Shown here: piece by piece, positions 5,700 through 13,904 of the stretch | How positions within the stretch are numbered: the stretch's first letter is position 1 | How the letters are laid out: every line of letters begins with the position of its first letter | Origin: an uncultured Clostridia bacterium | GTDB lineage: Bacteria; Bacillota; Clostridia; Christensenellales; UBA1242 | Length of the DNA: 40,543 bases | Assembly: GCA_944345705.1 (NCBI GenBank) | Contig: CALVML010000011.1 | Location: 1 to 40,543 of the forward strand | Direction of reading: 5' to 3' | Notes under the pieces: generated by a model | What the model was told of the DNA's origin: nothing | What the model saw: only the letters and a program-made list of their open reading frames with translations | Database searches by the model: none | Position numbers and translations under genes: made by a program

Positions 5700-5895
5700 T
5701 AACAAATGTTGAAAAAGATAGTAATCTTAAAAAGGAAGCCTAGAGAGATAGTGTGTGGTGTAAACTATCAAATCGTTTAAGATGAAAGACACTTTGGAGT
5801 TTGCAATTTAATATCAAGTGGTCTATTGACAAATTAGGTGGCACCGCGGATTAAACAATTCGTCCTAATGCATATATTTCGCATTAGGATTTTTT
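5700..5895 (+). promoter_or_regulatory. T-box riboswitch, Asp specifier
   Basis: A leader that binds uncharged tRNA and then favours an antiterminator over a terminator. The conserved T-box AGGTGGCACCGCGG lies at 5836-5849. Its TGGC bulge pairs with a tRNA 3' end whose discriminator base is G, as in tRNA-Asp and tRNA-Asn. In the Stem I region the specifier loop carries GAC (5788-5790) followed by A, an aspartate codon. The AGAGAG element near 5743 fits the GA motif of Stem I. The terminator is CCTAATGC/GCATTAGG (5864-5871 with 5881-5888) followed by six T. It controls both synthetases downstream. Confidence 0.93.
5864..5895 (+). terminator. T-box attenuator terminator
   Basis: An 8-bp stem CCTAATGC/GCATTAGG with a 9-nt loop, then an A and six T, directly before the aspS ribosome site. 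It competes with the antiterminator containing the T-box. Confidence 0.92.
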
Positions 5896-5911
5896 AATTA
5901 AAGGAGAAAGT

Positions 5912-7645
5912 ATGATAAACGTAAATAAGTATAGAACGATTGACTGTGGAAGTTTGAGAATAGGAGATGTTGGCAAAATAGAAAGAGTAGCCGGATTTGT
6001 TGATACCATCCGTAAGCTTGGTGGTATAACTTTTATAGTACTTAGAGATTTCTATGGCAAGACTCAAGTAATCATTCCTGAAACAATGAATGTTGAACTT
6101 AACAAGGAAGATGTTGTAAGTGTTGAAGGAAAAGTATCTGAGCGCTCTAGCAAAAATCCTAATATGCCAACAGGTGATATTGAAATCATAGCTGATAAAA
6201 TCGATATTTTAGGTAAATGTGAAAAAGTTTTGCCTTTTGAGATAAAGACAAGCCAGACAGTTGGCGAAGATTTAAGGCTAAAATATCGTTATCTAGATCT
6301 TCGTGCTGACTACAATAAACAGATGTTAAAACTTCGAAGTGATTTAATGCAGTATGTAAGAAATTTTATGCATGATCTAGGATTTTTGGAAGTGCAAACG
6401 CCTATTTTGACCTCATCAAGTCCAGAAGGAGCGAGAGATTTCCTTGTTCCATCAAGATTAAACAAGGGCAAATTCTATGCATTGCCACAAGCCCCACAAC
6501 AATTTAAACAGTTACTCATGACAAGTGGTGTTGATAAATATTTTCAAATAGCTCCATGTTTTAGAGATGAAGATGCGCGGGCAGATAGGTCGCCTACAGA
6601 ATTCTATCAGATTGATATGGAAATGGCTTTTGCAACTCAAGAAGATGTATTTAATGTTATTGAACAGTTGTATGCGGGCATCTTCGAAAAATTTGCAGGC
6701 AAAAGACCAAAAACACCTTTTGCAAGACTTACCTATGAAGAGGCGATTGCAACCTATGCGTCCGATAAGCCAGACTTAAGAAATCCATTAAAAGTCTATG
6801 ATGTGACCGATATTTTTAAAAATTCGACATTTAATGCTTTCAAAGACAATTGCATAAAGGCAATTTGTGTAAATTGCGGTGAAAAGGGAAGAAAATATTA
6901 TGACAGCCTTACAGATTTCATGAAAGGTAGAGAGGCAAAAGGACTTGCCTATGTAAAAGTCGCGCAAGATGATAATTTTGAAACAGGCATCGCAAAGTTT
7001 ATAAGCGAAGAAGAGAAGACCTTGCTTAAACAAAAAGTTGACTATAAGGAAGGGGATACAATCTTCTTCGTTGCTGATAATAAAGCAAGGGTAATCAAAT
7101 TTGCCGATGTTTTAAGGCAAGAACTAGGCAAGACCTTGAATTTGATTGATGAAAATGCCTATAATTTTGTTTGGATTGTAGATTTTCCTTTCTATGAACT
7201 TGACGATGAAGGCAATATCGAATTTTCTCATAATCCATTCAGCTTGCCACAACCTGACATTGAAACTGTTAAAAAAGATCCACTTTCAGCTAAAGCGTAC
7301 CAGTATGATCTTGTTATAAATGGCTATGAAAGTTTGTCTGGTGCTGTGCGCAATCATAGACCTGACTATATGGTGGAACTATTTAAAATCGCAGGCTATG
7401 ATAAGTCGGTAGTGGAAAATAAATTTCCGGCTCTGTATAATGCATTCTCTTATGGTGCTCCACCACACTGCGGTGCAGGGGCAGGTTTTGATAGGCTTAT
7501 GATGCTTCTTACTCACAATGAATTTATCCGTGATGTAATTGCATTCCCTATGAATAAAAATGGATGTGACCCTCTTACAAATGCACCAAACACAGTTGAC
7601 GAAAAATTATTAAGAGATGTCCATATAAAACTTATCGATGACTAG
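5912..7645 (+). CDS. aspS: Aspartate--tRNA ligase
   Basis: A class II synthetase charging tRNA-Asp. The 577 residues are the full length of the bacterial type with an inserted GAD domain. The N-terminal OB-fold anticodon-binding domain (about 1-105) includes VAGFVDTIRKLGG. Class II signatures are RYLDLR, the aspartate-specific QAPQQFKQLLM, motif 2 CFRDEDARADRSPTEF, and motif 3 GAGAGFDRLMMLL near the C terminus. The ribosome site AAAGGAG is five bases before the ATG. An asnS gene follows 11 bp downstream, so the cell charges tRNA-Asn directly and this enzyme is probably the discriminating form; that is inference. The T-box upstream reads an Asp codon, matching the product. Confidence 0.97.
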   Translation: MINVNKYRTIDCGSLRIGDVGKIERVAGFVDTIRKLGGITFIVLRDFYGKTQVIIPETMNVELNKEDVVSVEGKVSERSSKNPNMPTGDIEIIADKIDILGKCEKVLPFEIKTSQTVGEDLRLKYRYLDLRADYNKQMLKLRSDLMQYVRNFMHDLGFLEVQTPILTSSSPEGARDFLVPSRLNKGKFYALPQAPQQFKQLLMTSGVDKYFQIAPCFRDEDARADRSPTEFYQIDMEMAFATQEDVFNVIEQLYAGIFEKFAGKRPKTPFARLTYEEAIATYASDKPDLRNPLKVYDVTDIFKNSTFNAFKDNCIKAICVNCGEKGRKYYDSLTDFMKGREAKGLAYVKVAQDDNFETGIAKFISEEEKTLLKQKVDYKEGDTIFFVADNKARVIKFADVLRQELGKTLNLIDENAYNFVWIVDFPFYELDDEGNIEFSHNPFSLPQPDIETVKKDPLSAKAYQYDLVINGYESLSGAVRNHRPDYMVELFKIAGYDKSVVENKFPALYNAFSYGAPPHCGAGAGFDRLMMLLTHNEFIRDVIAFPMNKNGCDPLTNAPNTVDEKLLRDVHIKLIDD

Positions 7646-7656
7646 AAGGAGTAATT

Positions 7657-9045
7657 ATGAAAAGAATAGAAATAAGAGATTTATATAAGAAATATCAAGA
7701 TTTTGACGGGCAGACTATAACCGTATGTGGCTGGGCAAGGACGATTAGAGATTCTAAAAACATAGCCTTTATTGAACTAAATGACGGCGCTTTCAAGAGT
7801 GTCCAAATTGTAGTCGAAAGAGGCAAGATTGAAAATTACGATGCTGTCGCAAGAGAAAATGTAGGAACTTCTTTCTGCGTAAGTGGCAAAGTTATCTTAA
7901 CTCCAAATGCACAACAGCCTTTTGAGATCAATTGCGATCATATAGAAATCTTAGGCTCATGTGCTACAGATTATCCATTACAAAAGAAGCGCCATACAGT
8001 TGAATTTTTGCGAACAATTCCTACAATTCGTGCCCGCGGAAATCTTTTTAATGCAGTTTTTAGAATTCGATCAGTTTCGGCATACGCTATTCATAAGTTT
8101 TTTAATGAGCGAAATTTTGTATATGTTCATACTCCAATCATTACATCCAATGACTGTGAGGGCGCTGGAGAAATGTTCCAAGTGACCACTTTAGACCTTG
8201 ACAATCTGCCAATGCAAGATGGAAAAGTTGATTACTCGCAGGATTTCTTTGGCAAAAAAGTGTCATTGACAGTATCTGGTCAACTTCATGAAGAAACCAT
8301 CACACATGCTTTTGGAAAGACATACACATTTGGCCCTACATTTAGAGCGGAAAATTCAAATACCTCTCGTCATGCTGCAGAGTTTTGGATGATGGAACCT
8401 GAAATTTGCTTCTGCGACATAAATGGACTTATGGACAATGAAGAAGAAATGATTAAATATGTTATCAACTATGTAATGCAACAGTGCAGTGATGAAATTG
8501 CCTTTTTAAACAAGTTTGTTGATACTTCACTTATTGAAAGACTGCAAAATGTTGTCAGCCATGATTTTGTAAGACTTGACTATGGTAAGGCAATAGAAAT
8601 ACTAGAAAAGGTTAAAGATAGATTTGAATTTCCAGTTAAATGGGGAGTTGACCTGCAAAGTGAACATGAAAGATATTTGACTGAAGAAGTCTATAAAAGA
8701 CCAGTATTTTTGATGAATTATCCAAAGGAAATAAAAGCTTTCTATATGCGCCTTAATGACGATAAAAAGACGGTGGCGGCAGTTGATATGCTCGTGCCAG
8801 GAATTGGCGAACTTTGTGGCGGAAGCCAAAGAGAAGAAAGACTTGAAGTTTTAAAGCAAAGAATAAAAGAGTGTGGACTTAAAGAAGAAGACTATAAGTG
8901 GTATTTGGATACAAGACGATATGGAACTAATATACACTCTGGATATGGACTAGGTTTTGAAAGACTTGTAATGTACTTGACAGGTATTTCTAATATCCGT
9001 GATGTAGAATTCTTCCCTAGAACAGTAGGCTCTATTCAAGGATAA
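7657..9045 (+). CDS. asnS: Asparagine--tRNA ligase
   Basis: A class II synthetase charging tRNA-Asn. The 462-residue protein has the N-terminal OB fold (VCGWARTIRDSKNIAFIELNDG), motif 1 around YVHTPIITSNDCEGAGEMF, motif 2 FRAENSNTSRHAAEFWMMEPE, and motif 3 YGLGFERLVMYLTG. GELCGGSQREERLE is characteristic of AsnRS. The ribosome site AGAAGGAG precedes the ATG, 11 bp after aspS, so the two are cotranscribed and both answer to the upstream Asp-type T-box. The operon ends at a long hairpin with eight T. Confidence 0.97.
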   Translation: MKRIEIRDLYKKYQDFDGQTITVCGWARTIRDSKNIAFIELNDGAFKSVQIVVERGKIENYDAVARENVGTSFCVSGKVILTPNAQQPFEINCDHIEILGSCATDYPLQKKRHTVEFLRTIPTIRARGNLFNAVFRIRSVSAYAIHKFFNERNFVYVHTPIITSNDCEGAGEMFQVTTLDLDNLPMQDGKVDYSQDFFGKKVSLTVSGQLHEETITHAFGKTYTFGPTFRAENSNTSRHAAEFWMMEPEICFCDINGLMDNEEEMIKYVINYVMQQCSDEIAFLNKFVDTSLIERLQNVVSHDFVRLDYGKAIEILEKVKDRFEFPVKWGVDLQSEHERYLTEEVYKRPVFLMNYPKEIKAFYMRLNDDKKTVAAVDMLVPGIGELCGGSQREERLEVLKQRIKECGLKEEDYKWYLDTRRYGTNIHSGYGLGFERLVMYLTGISNIRDVEFFPRTVGSIQG

Positions 9046-9085
9046 AGATTGCAAAATTTTATAAAAATATTAAAAATATCTAATA

Positions 9086-9128
9086 AAAATCTATTATGTG
9101 AAAATTTATCATATAATGGATTTTTTTT
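9086..9128 (+). terminator. Terminator of the aspS-asnS operon
   Basis: A stem of about 15 bp (AAAATCTATTATGTG with CATATAATGGATTTT, including G-U pairs) and a 9-nt loop are followed by a run of eight T in all. Confidence 0.8.
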
Positions 9129-9352
9129 AATCAAAAAATTAAAATTTATCTAAAAATAGTTAAAAATTAAGTATTTTTTTAAAGTTTTTTATTTATTTTA
9201 GATTTTATTTTCATTGTTTTTTTATTTTAAATTTATGATTTAATTTTTATTTTTTGATTTTGAGTGATTTATTTTTAATGTTAAAAAGGCATCAGTCTTT
9301 ATCAATATTGATTTATATTTTCACATACTAAGAATAGACCGGCAATTTAGCA
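9129..9352. other. T-rich low-complexity spacer
   Basis: Extremely A/T-rich sequence between the asnS terminator and the next promoter, with repeated T runs and no open frame, hairpin or conserved element that I can recognise. Confidence 0.6.
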
Positions 9353-9381
9353 TTGACTTTAATTAGTAACAAGAGTATAAT
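9353..9381 (+). promoter_or_regulatory. Strong promoter giving a leaderless message
   Basis: TTGACT (9353-9358) and a consensus TATAAT (9376-9381) are exactly 17 bp apart. Seven bases then separate the -10 from the ATG at 9389, so the transcript should begin at about 9388. An upstream in-frame TTG lies inside the -35 and cannot be the start of a message made from this promoter. Confidence 0.85.
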
Positions 9382-9388
9382 AAAAGAG

Positions 9389-9955
9389 ATGAATTTTATT
9401 TTAGCGCAGATTATGGGCGGGATAGCCCTTCTTATTGTCTTAATTTCGATTTTTTCAAAAGATAAAAAATATTATTTTGCAATGCAAGTGGTTGCAAATG
9501 TATTTTATGCGCTTTCTTTTATCTTTAATGGTGGTCTTGTTGCTGGTATAAATTCTTTGATATCAGTAATGCGAGTTTTGATTTTATATATATTTGAAAG
9601 AAAGAAAATCACTCCGCCTAAATACCTTATCTTAGTCTTTTCTGCTTGCTACGTGACGATTGGCGCTATATTCTTTGCTCGTCCACTTGATGTTATTACA
9701 ATGATTACACCTATAATGTTTACAGTTGCAATGTGGATGAAGAATATGCAACTTGTAAGATATATGATGATATTGCCTAATGTTTTACTTTCTATTTATG
9801 CTTTGCTTTTGCAAGTTTATACAACCGCACTGCTTGACGCTATTGAAGCGTTAGTATTAGTGATTGCGATAGTTAAATTTCATCTTCATTATAAAAACGA
9901 GCGAAAATACAAGAGTGATGAAGATCTAGAAAAGGCAGGGATATGGCGACAATAA
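9389..9955 (+). CDS. YgjV-family inner-membrane protein
   Basis: A 188-residue integral membrane protein with about six hydrophobic segments. The pattern, with MNFILAQIMGGIALL at the N terminus, a charged KDKKYYFAMQVVANVFYALSF segment and the PLDVITMITPIMFTVAMWMKN region, fits the YgjV family. The function of that family is not established. The start is set by the promoter: the perfect -10 ends 7 nt before this ATG and there is no ribosome site, so translation is probably leaderless. The C-terminal tail after the last membrane segment is short and charged. It appears monocistronic. Confidence 0.8.
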   Translation: MNFILAQIMGGIALLIVLISIFSKDKKYYFAMQVVANVFYALSFIFNGGLVAGINSLISVMRVLILYIFERKKITPPKYLILVFSACYVTIGAIFFARPLDVITMITPIMFTVAMWMKNMQLVRYMMILPNVLLSIYALLLQVYTTALLDAIEALVLVIAIVKFHLHYKNERKYKSDEDLEKAGIWRQ

Positions 9956-10130
9956 ATATGAAAAAATTTAATTTATTATCACGAATATTTACTGCTAATT
10001 CTCAATTTCTTCTTCAGTTTTTTATTTAAAATACTTTTCACAAAATGAAAATGATTAAATTTGTTTTATCTAAAAATGAATAGTAATATGATTATTATTT
10101 AAGAAATCTCGACAAAAAATTAAGATAAAT

Positions 10131-10159
10131 TTGACAGAAAATGATAATTTTTATACACT
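10131..10159 (+). promoter_or_regulatory. Promoter of the M18 aminopeptidase gene
   Basis: TTGACA (10131-10136) and TACACT (10154-10159) are 17 bp apart. The start is expected near 10166, so the leader is about 13 nt and consists largely of the ribosome site AAAGGAG. Confidence 0.65.
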
Positions 10160-10178
10160 TAATTTAAAGGAGTAAACT

Positions 10179-11411
10179 ATGACTTTCGAAGAATTTTTAG
10201 ATAGATCACTTACTAGTTATCATGCTACAAGAAATTGTGAAGAGATATTAAATGAAAATGGCTTTCAAAAACTTTCACTTACAGAAAAATGGAATTTGCA
10301 AGAAGGTGGGAAGTATTATTTAACAAAAAATCAAAGTGCACTTATTGCATTTAAAATAGGAGATTTAAAAGATTATATTTTCAATATTCAGACGGCGCAC
10401 ACAGATTCTCCTTCTCTAAAGGTTAAGGGTGATAAACTTATTGACAGCGTGCAAGGCAAGAGAATAAATGTGGAAGAATATGGCTCAGCAATTCTCTATT
10501 CCTTTTTTGATAGACCGCTCAAAATTGCTGGCAGGTTGCTGGTAGAAAATAATGGCAAAATTGAAGGCAAAATTGTTGAAAGTAAAAATTTTGTCACTAT
10601 ACCAAGTCTTGCTATTCATCAAAATAGGGCAGTCAATGACGGCATTAAAATTTCCATCCAAAATGACATGCTTCCGCTTGTTGCGAGTGATAGTATTGAA
10701 AGCGTATATGATTTTTTTGATGAGAAAAATATAATTGATGCTGATCTATATCTAGTGCCTAAAGTTCCAGCTTATTATAGTGGATTTAACAACGAATATA
10801 TAAATTCTGCAAGACTAGATAACTTAACTGGTTGCTATTCGATTTTAGAAGGGCTAAAAAACTGCAAAGCAGTAGGAATTTCACTCGGTTGTCTATTTGA
10901 TAATGAAGAGATTGGCTCAGCAACAAAGCAGGGTGCAAATTCATCACTTATAAACAATATTTTAGTGAAGATAAATTCAAGTTTATCTAAAACAGAAGAT
11001 GATCTTATCCGAGCCTATGAGAATGGCTTTATGTTGTCGATAGATAATGCTCACGCGACTCATCCCGCACATGCTGAAAAGAGTGATTTAGGACTTGTCA
11101 AGATGGGCGAAGGACTAGTAATCAAGCATAACATTAAATACACGACAGATGGTTATTCGTCAGCACTGCTTAAAATTCTATTAAAAAAGAATAAAATTAA
11201 ATATCAAGATTTCTATTGCCATTCGGATATGCGTTCTGGATCAACACTTGGTCTATTTATTTCAACTAGACTAAATATCAATTCAGTCGATATAGGACTT
11301 TGTCAACTTGCAATGCATTCTGCATGTGAGATGATGAAAAGAAGTGACATTGAAGAATTAATAACATGCTCAAAGCTCGCTTTCGAAACAAATTTCAACT
11401 GCGAAAATTAG
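10179..11411 (+). CDS. M18 family zinc aminopeptidase
   Basis: A cytoplasmic metallopeptidase that removes N-terminal residues, often acidic ones in this family. The 410 residues show the M18 metal and catalytic set in order: H74 in TAHTDSPSLKVK, the aspartate in SARLDNLTGC, the paired glutamates in CLFDNEEIGSATKQGA, the metal aspartate in SIDNAHATHPAH, and the C-terminal histidine in QLAMHSACEMM. The length is at the short end for bacterial M18 enzymes, but no motif is missing. AAAGGAG precedes the ATG. A hairpin with six T follows directly after the stop. Confidence 0.93.
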   Translation: MTFEEFLDRSLTSYHATRNCEEILNENGFQKLSLTEKWNLQEGGKYYLTKNQSALIAFKIGDLKDYIFNIQTAHTDSPSLKVKGDKLIDSVQGKRINVEEYGSAILYSFFDRPLKIAGRLLVENNGKIEGKIVESKNFVTIPSLAIHQNRAVNDGIKISIQNDMLPLVASDSIESVYDFFDEKNIIDADLYLVPKVPAYYSGFNNEYINSARLDNLTGCYSILEGLKNCKAVGISLGCLFDNEEIGSATKQGANSSLINNILVKINSSLSKTEDDLIRAYENGFMLSIDNAHATHPAHAEKSDLGLVKMGEGLVIKHNIKYTTDGYSSALLKILLKKNKIKYQDFYCHSDMRSGSTLGLFISTRLNINSVDIGLCQLAMHSACEMMKRSDIEELITCSKLAFETNFNCEN

Positions 11412-11415
11412 AGAT

Positions 11416-11447
11416 AAAAAAGCGGACATTCTATTGTCTGCTTTTTT
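11416..11447 (+). terminator. Terminator of the M18 gene
   Basis: AAAAAAGCGGACA pairs with TGTCTGCTTTTTT (one G-U pair) across a 6-nt loop, ending in six T. Confidence 0.9.
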
Positions 11448-11595
11448 AATTTGACTTTAATATAGCAAAAAATGCAATATATTTTGCTAAATCTCATTAA
11501 TTTTGTCTGAACTAGTAAGATAATATGCATAAAACATATAAATTTTATGATAAAACAAAAAAAATAAAAATTTTAAAAATAATTTTGAAAAACTC

Positions 11596-11624
11596 TTTAC
11601 AAATATAAAAATATGTGATATACT
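11596..11624 (+). promoter_or_regulatory. Promoter of helD
   Basis: TTTACA (11596-11601) and TATACT (11619-11624) are 17 bp apart with an extended TGA before the -10. The predicted leader is 43 nt and includes the AAAGGAG ribosome site. Confidence 0.8.
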
Positions 11625-11673
11625 CGGCAAGTCGATCACTTTACTTTTTTTACTTTAAATAAAAGGAGATGTA

Positions 11674-13713
11674 ATGAGTTTAAAGGAAGAACAAGAAAAG
11701 TATTTAAAAATCAAAGAAAAATTAGACTTATATAGAGAAAGTCTAGAAGAAGAAGGAATTAAATTAAGAAGAATTCCAGATCACGATCTTGCTGTAACAC
11801 TTTATAACTTAAATGAAAGACGAAAATATCAATATGACAAGAACAAGACAAGACCATACTTTGCTAAGATTATGTTTACAAAGGATGGGGACAAAAACGC
11901 AACAACTGCATATATTGGAAGAATAGGCTTTGCAAGTTTAGATGACGAAGATATTATAATAGATTGGCGTGCTCCAATTTCCGACCTATATTATAATTCT
12001 AAACTTGGCAAAGCTTCTTTTAAAATAGGCAAGGAAGAGGTTAGCGGAGAGCTATCACTAAAAAGGCAGATCAATTTTGATGATGGACAAATCACTCAAG
12101 TTTATGATCTTGACAATTCTATAAGTAGTGATGAATTCCTGCAACCATATTTGTCATCGTCTGCCGACAATCGTCTTAAAAATATTATTGCAACCATACA
12201 AAAGGAGCAGGACAATATCATTCGAATGCCATTTGGCGACAACCTTATCATTCAAGGTGTTGCGGGTAGTGGCAAGACGACGGTTGCACTTCATAGACTT
12301 TCATACCTCATATACAATAATAAAGATTATTACAAGCCTGACAGCTATATTGTAATTTCGCCAAACGCCATATTTAAAAGTTATATTTCAACTTTGCTCG
12401 AAGAACTGGATGCCGATCAGGTTGAAAGCACAAATATGGAAGAAATTATAGAAAATATATTAAAAAACGATATAAAATTGCTTTCAAAACATGAAAAATA
12501 CTACAAACTTATAGATAATGGCATTAAAGCCGACTATCTCAAGTTTAAGGGAAGCAAAGAATTTGCAAGCTTAATAGAAAAATTTCTAGAAAACTACGCA
12601 AAGGAAATGTTTTATAAAGACTTTGTGATTAAAGGTGCTTGTGTACTTTCAAAAGAGTTTGTCTATAAAACTTTTTTAGAAAGCAAGAGAGAAACCCTAG
12701 AAGACCAAATTCAAATTTGGGCAGGCAAACTTGACAGTTATGTAAAGAACAATGACAAGCTTGAAGATTATTTAAGAGATCTTTCAAGAGAAGGCAAACT
12801 ATCATTTAATGACAAGATATTCATCGAAAGGACGCTTGAAAGGAGTATTAAAGGACTGCTCCTTAAATTCTATAAAAAGCGAAATATCTTGGAAATTTAC
12901 AAAAAATTCATATCATCTATAGACAAACTGACTGATTATAAAGATAAAAATATACTAAAACAATCTACACTTGCCGACCTAAACAAAAATATAATTGCTT
13001 ATGATGATATCGGTGCTATTCTATACTTAGCTTCGCGAATTTCAAGCGACTTTACACAAAATCATTTAAGGCAGGTTATCATAGACGAAGCACAGGACTT
13101 TTCATATTTAACTTTTTTGGCTTTAAAAAGGATATATCAAAATGCATACTTCTCAATCTTCGGAGATATTGCACAAGGCATATATAGTTATCAATCGATT
13201 GGCTCATGGCAAGAGATAATTCCACTATTTGAAAATGTTAGTTATCTTGAACTCAACAAGAGTTATCGTACGACAATAGAAATAACAGAAAGTGCAAACA
13301 AGATATTGAAAGGGCTTGGATTTAACAGCGCGTCAAATGTATTAAGACATGGTTATCCAGTTGAAGAAAGGTTGACAGAAAATATAGAGGAAGCTATCAA
13401 AAAGGAAATAGACGATTTTAGATCCTTGAATTTTGTTTCTTCCGCTGTGATATGTAAGGATGAAAAAGAACTAAAGAAGGCTCGCGAAATTTTAAAAGAT
13501 CTCGTAAAATCTTACAGCGAAAATGACACAGACATAGACAACAACTATACATCGCTCTTGACCCTTGAAGCCTCAAAGGGACTTGAGTTTGATTATGTCA
13601 TCATATATGATAAAAACAGTTACTCTTCTTCTCCTCTTGATCAAAGACGCTTCTATGTTGCCTGCACAAGAGCATTGCATAAATTAGTAATAAATAGAAT
13701 TATTAATAAATAA
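11674..13713 (+). CDS. helD: RNA polymerase recycling ATPase HelD
   Basis: A superfamily 1 helicase-like ATPase which, in Bacillus subtilis, removes stalled or post-termination RNA polymerase from nucleic acid. The 679 residues begin with a charged helical region (about 1-50, probably the coiled-coil arm that enters the polymerase). The family-typical IDWRAPISDLYY precedes Walker A GVAGSGKTT (K201). Later motifs are VIIDEAQDFS (D471, E472), FGDIAQGIYSYQ, LNKSYRTTIEI and the C-terminal VACTRALHKL. It is somewhat shorter than the roughly 770-residue B. subtilis protein. The AAAGGAG ribosome site is good. The gene is single and ends before a bidirectional hairpin. Confidence 0.92.
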   Translation: MSLKEEQEKYLKIKEKLDLYRESLEEEGIKLRRIPDHDLAVTLYNLNERRKYQYDKNKTRPYFAKIMFTKDGDKNATTAYIGRIGFASLDDEDIIIDWRAPISDLYYNSKLGKASFKIGKEEVSGELSLKRQINFDDGQITQVYDLDNSISSDEFLQPYLSSSADNRLKNIIATIQKEQDNIIRMPFGDNLIIQGVAGSGKTTVALHRLSYLIYNNKDYYKPDSYIVISPNAIFKSYISTLLEELDADQVESTNMEEIIENILKNDIKLLSKHEKYYKLIDNGIKADYLKFKGSKEFASLIEKFLENYAKEMFYKDFVIKGACVLSKEFVYKTFLESKRETLEDQIQIWAGKLDSYVKNNDKLEDYLRDLSREGKLSFNDKIFIERTLERSIKGLLLKFYKKRNILEIYKKFISSIDKLTDYKDKNILKQSTLADLNKNIIAYDDIGAILYLASRISSDFTQNHLRQVIIDEAQDFSYLTFLALKRIYQNAYFSIFGDIAQGIYSYQSIGSWQEIIPLFENVSYLELNKSYRTTIEITESANKILKGLGFNSASNVLRHGYPVEERLTENIEEAIKKEIDDFRSLNFVSSAVICKDEKELKKAREILKDLVKSYSENDTDIDNNYTSLLTLEASKGLEFDYVIIYDKNSYSSSPLDQRRFYVACTRALHKLVINRIINK

Positions 13714-13800
13714 AAGAATAATAAATGGATGAAAAATCTAAAAAATAATCAAAAAAACAGGTAAAAATCATAAAAAAATAAAATATTATAAATTTTTTTT

Positions 13801-13877
13801 AAAAAAATCTCTAAAATATCAAGTACATTTTAAGGTATATAACTTTAAAATATACTTTTAAAATTAGAGATTTTTTT
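13801..13877. terminator. Long bidirectional hairpin between helD and the M60 gene
   Basis: AAAAAAATCTCTAA (13801-13814) pairs with TTAGAGATTTTTTT (13864-13877). The enclosed 49 nt also fold back (AAGTACATTTTAA against TTAAAATATACTT, with mismatches). It lies between convergent genes and carries a U tract on both strands. Confidence 0.8.
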
Positions 13878-13904
13878 GTTATTAATTAAGTTTTTGCTTT
13901 TTCT

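Noticed and set aside
9353..9388. Upstream TTG start for the YgjV-type protein
   Set aside because: The TTG is part of the -35 element; the start is downstream of the -10.
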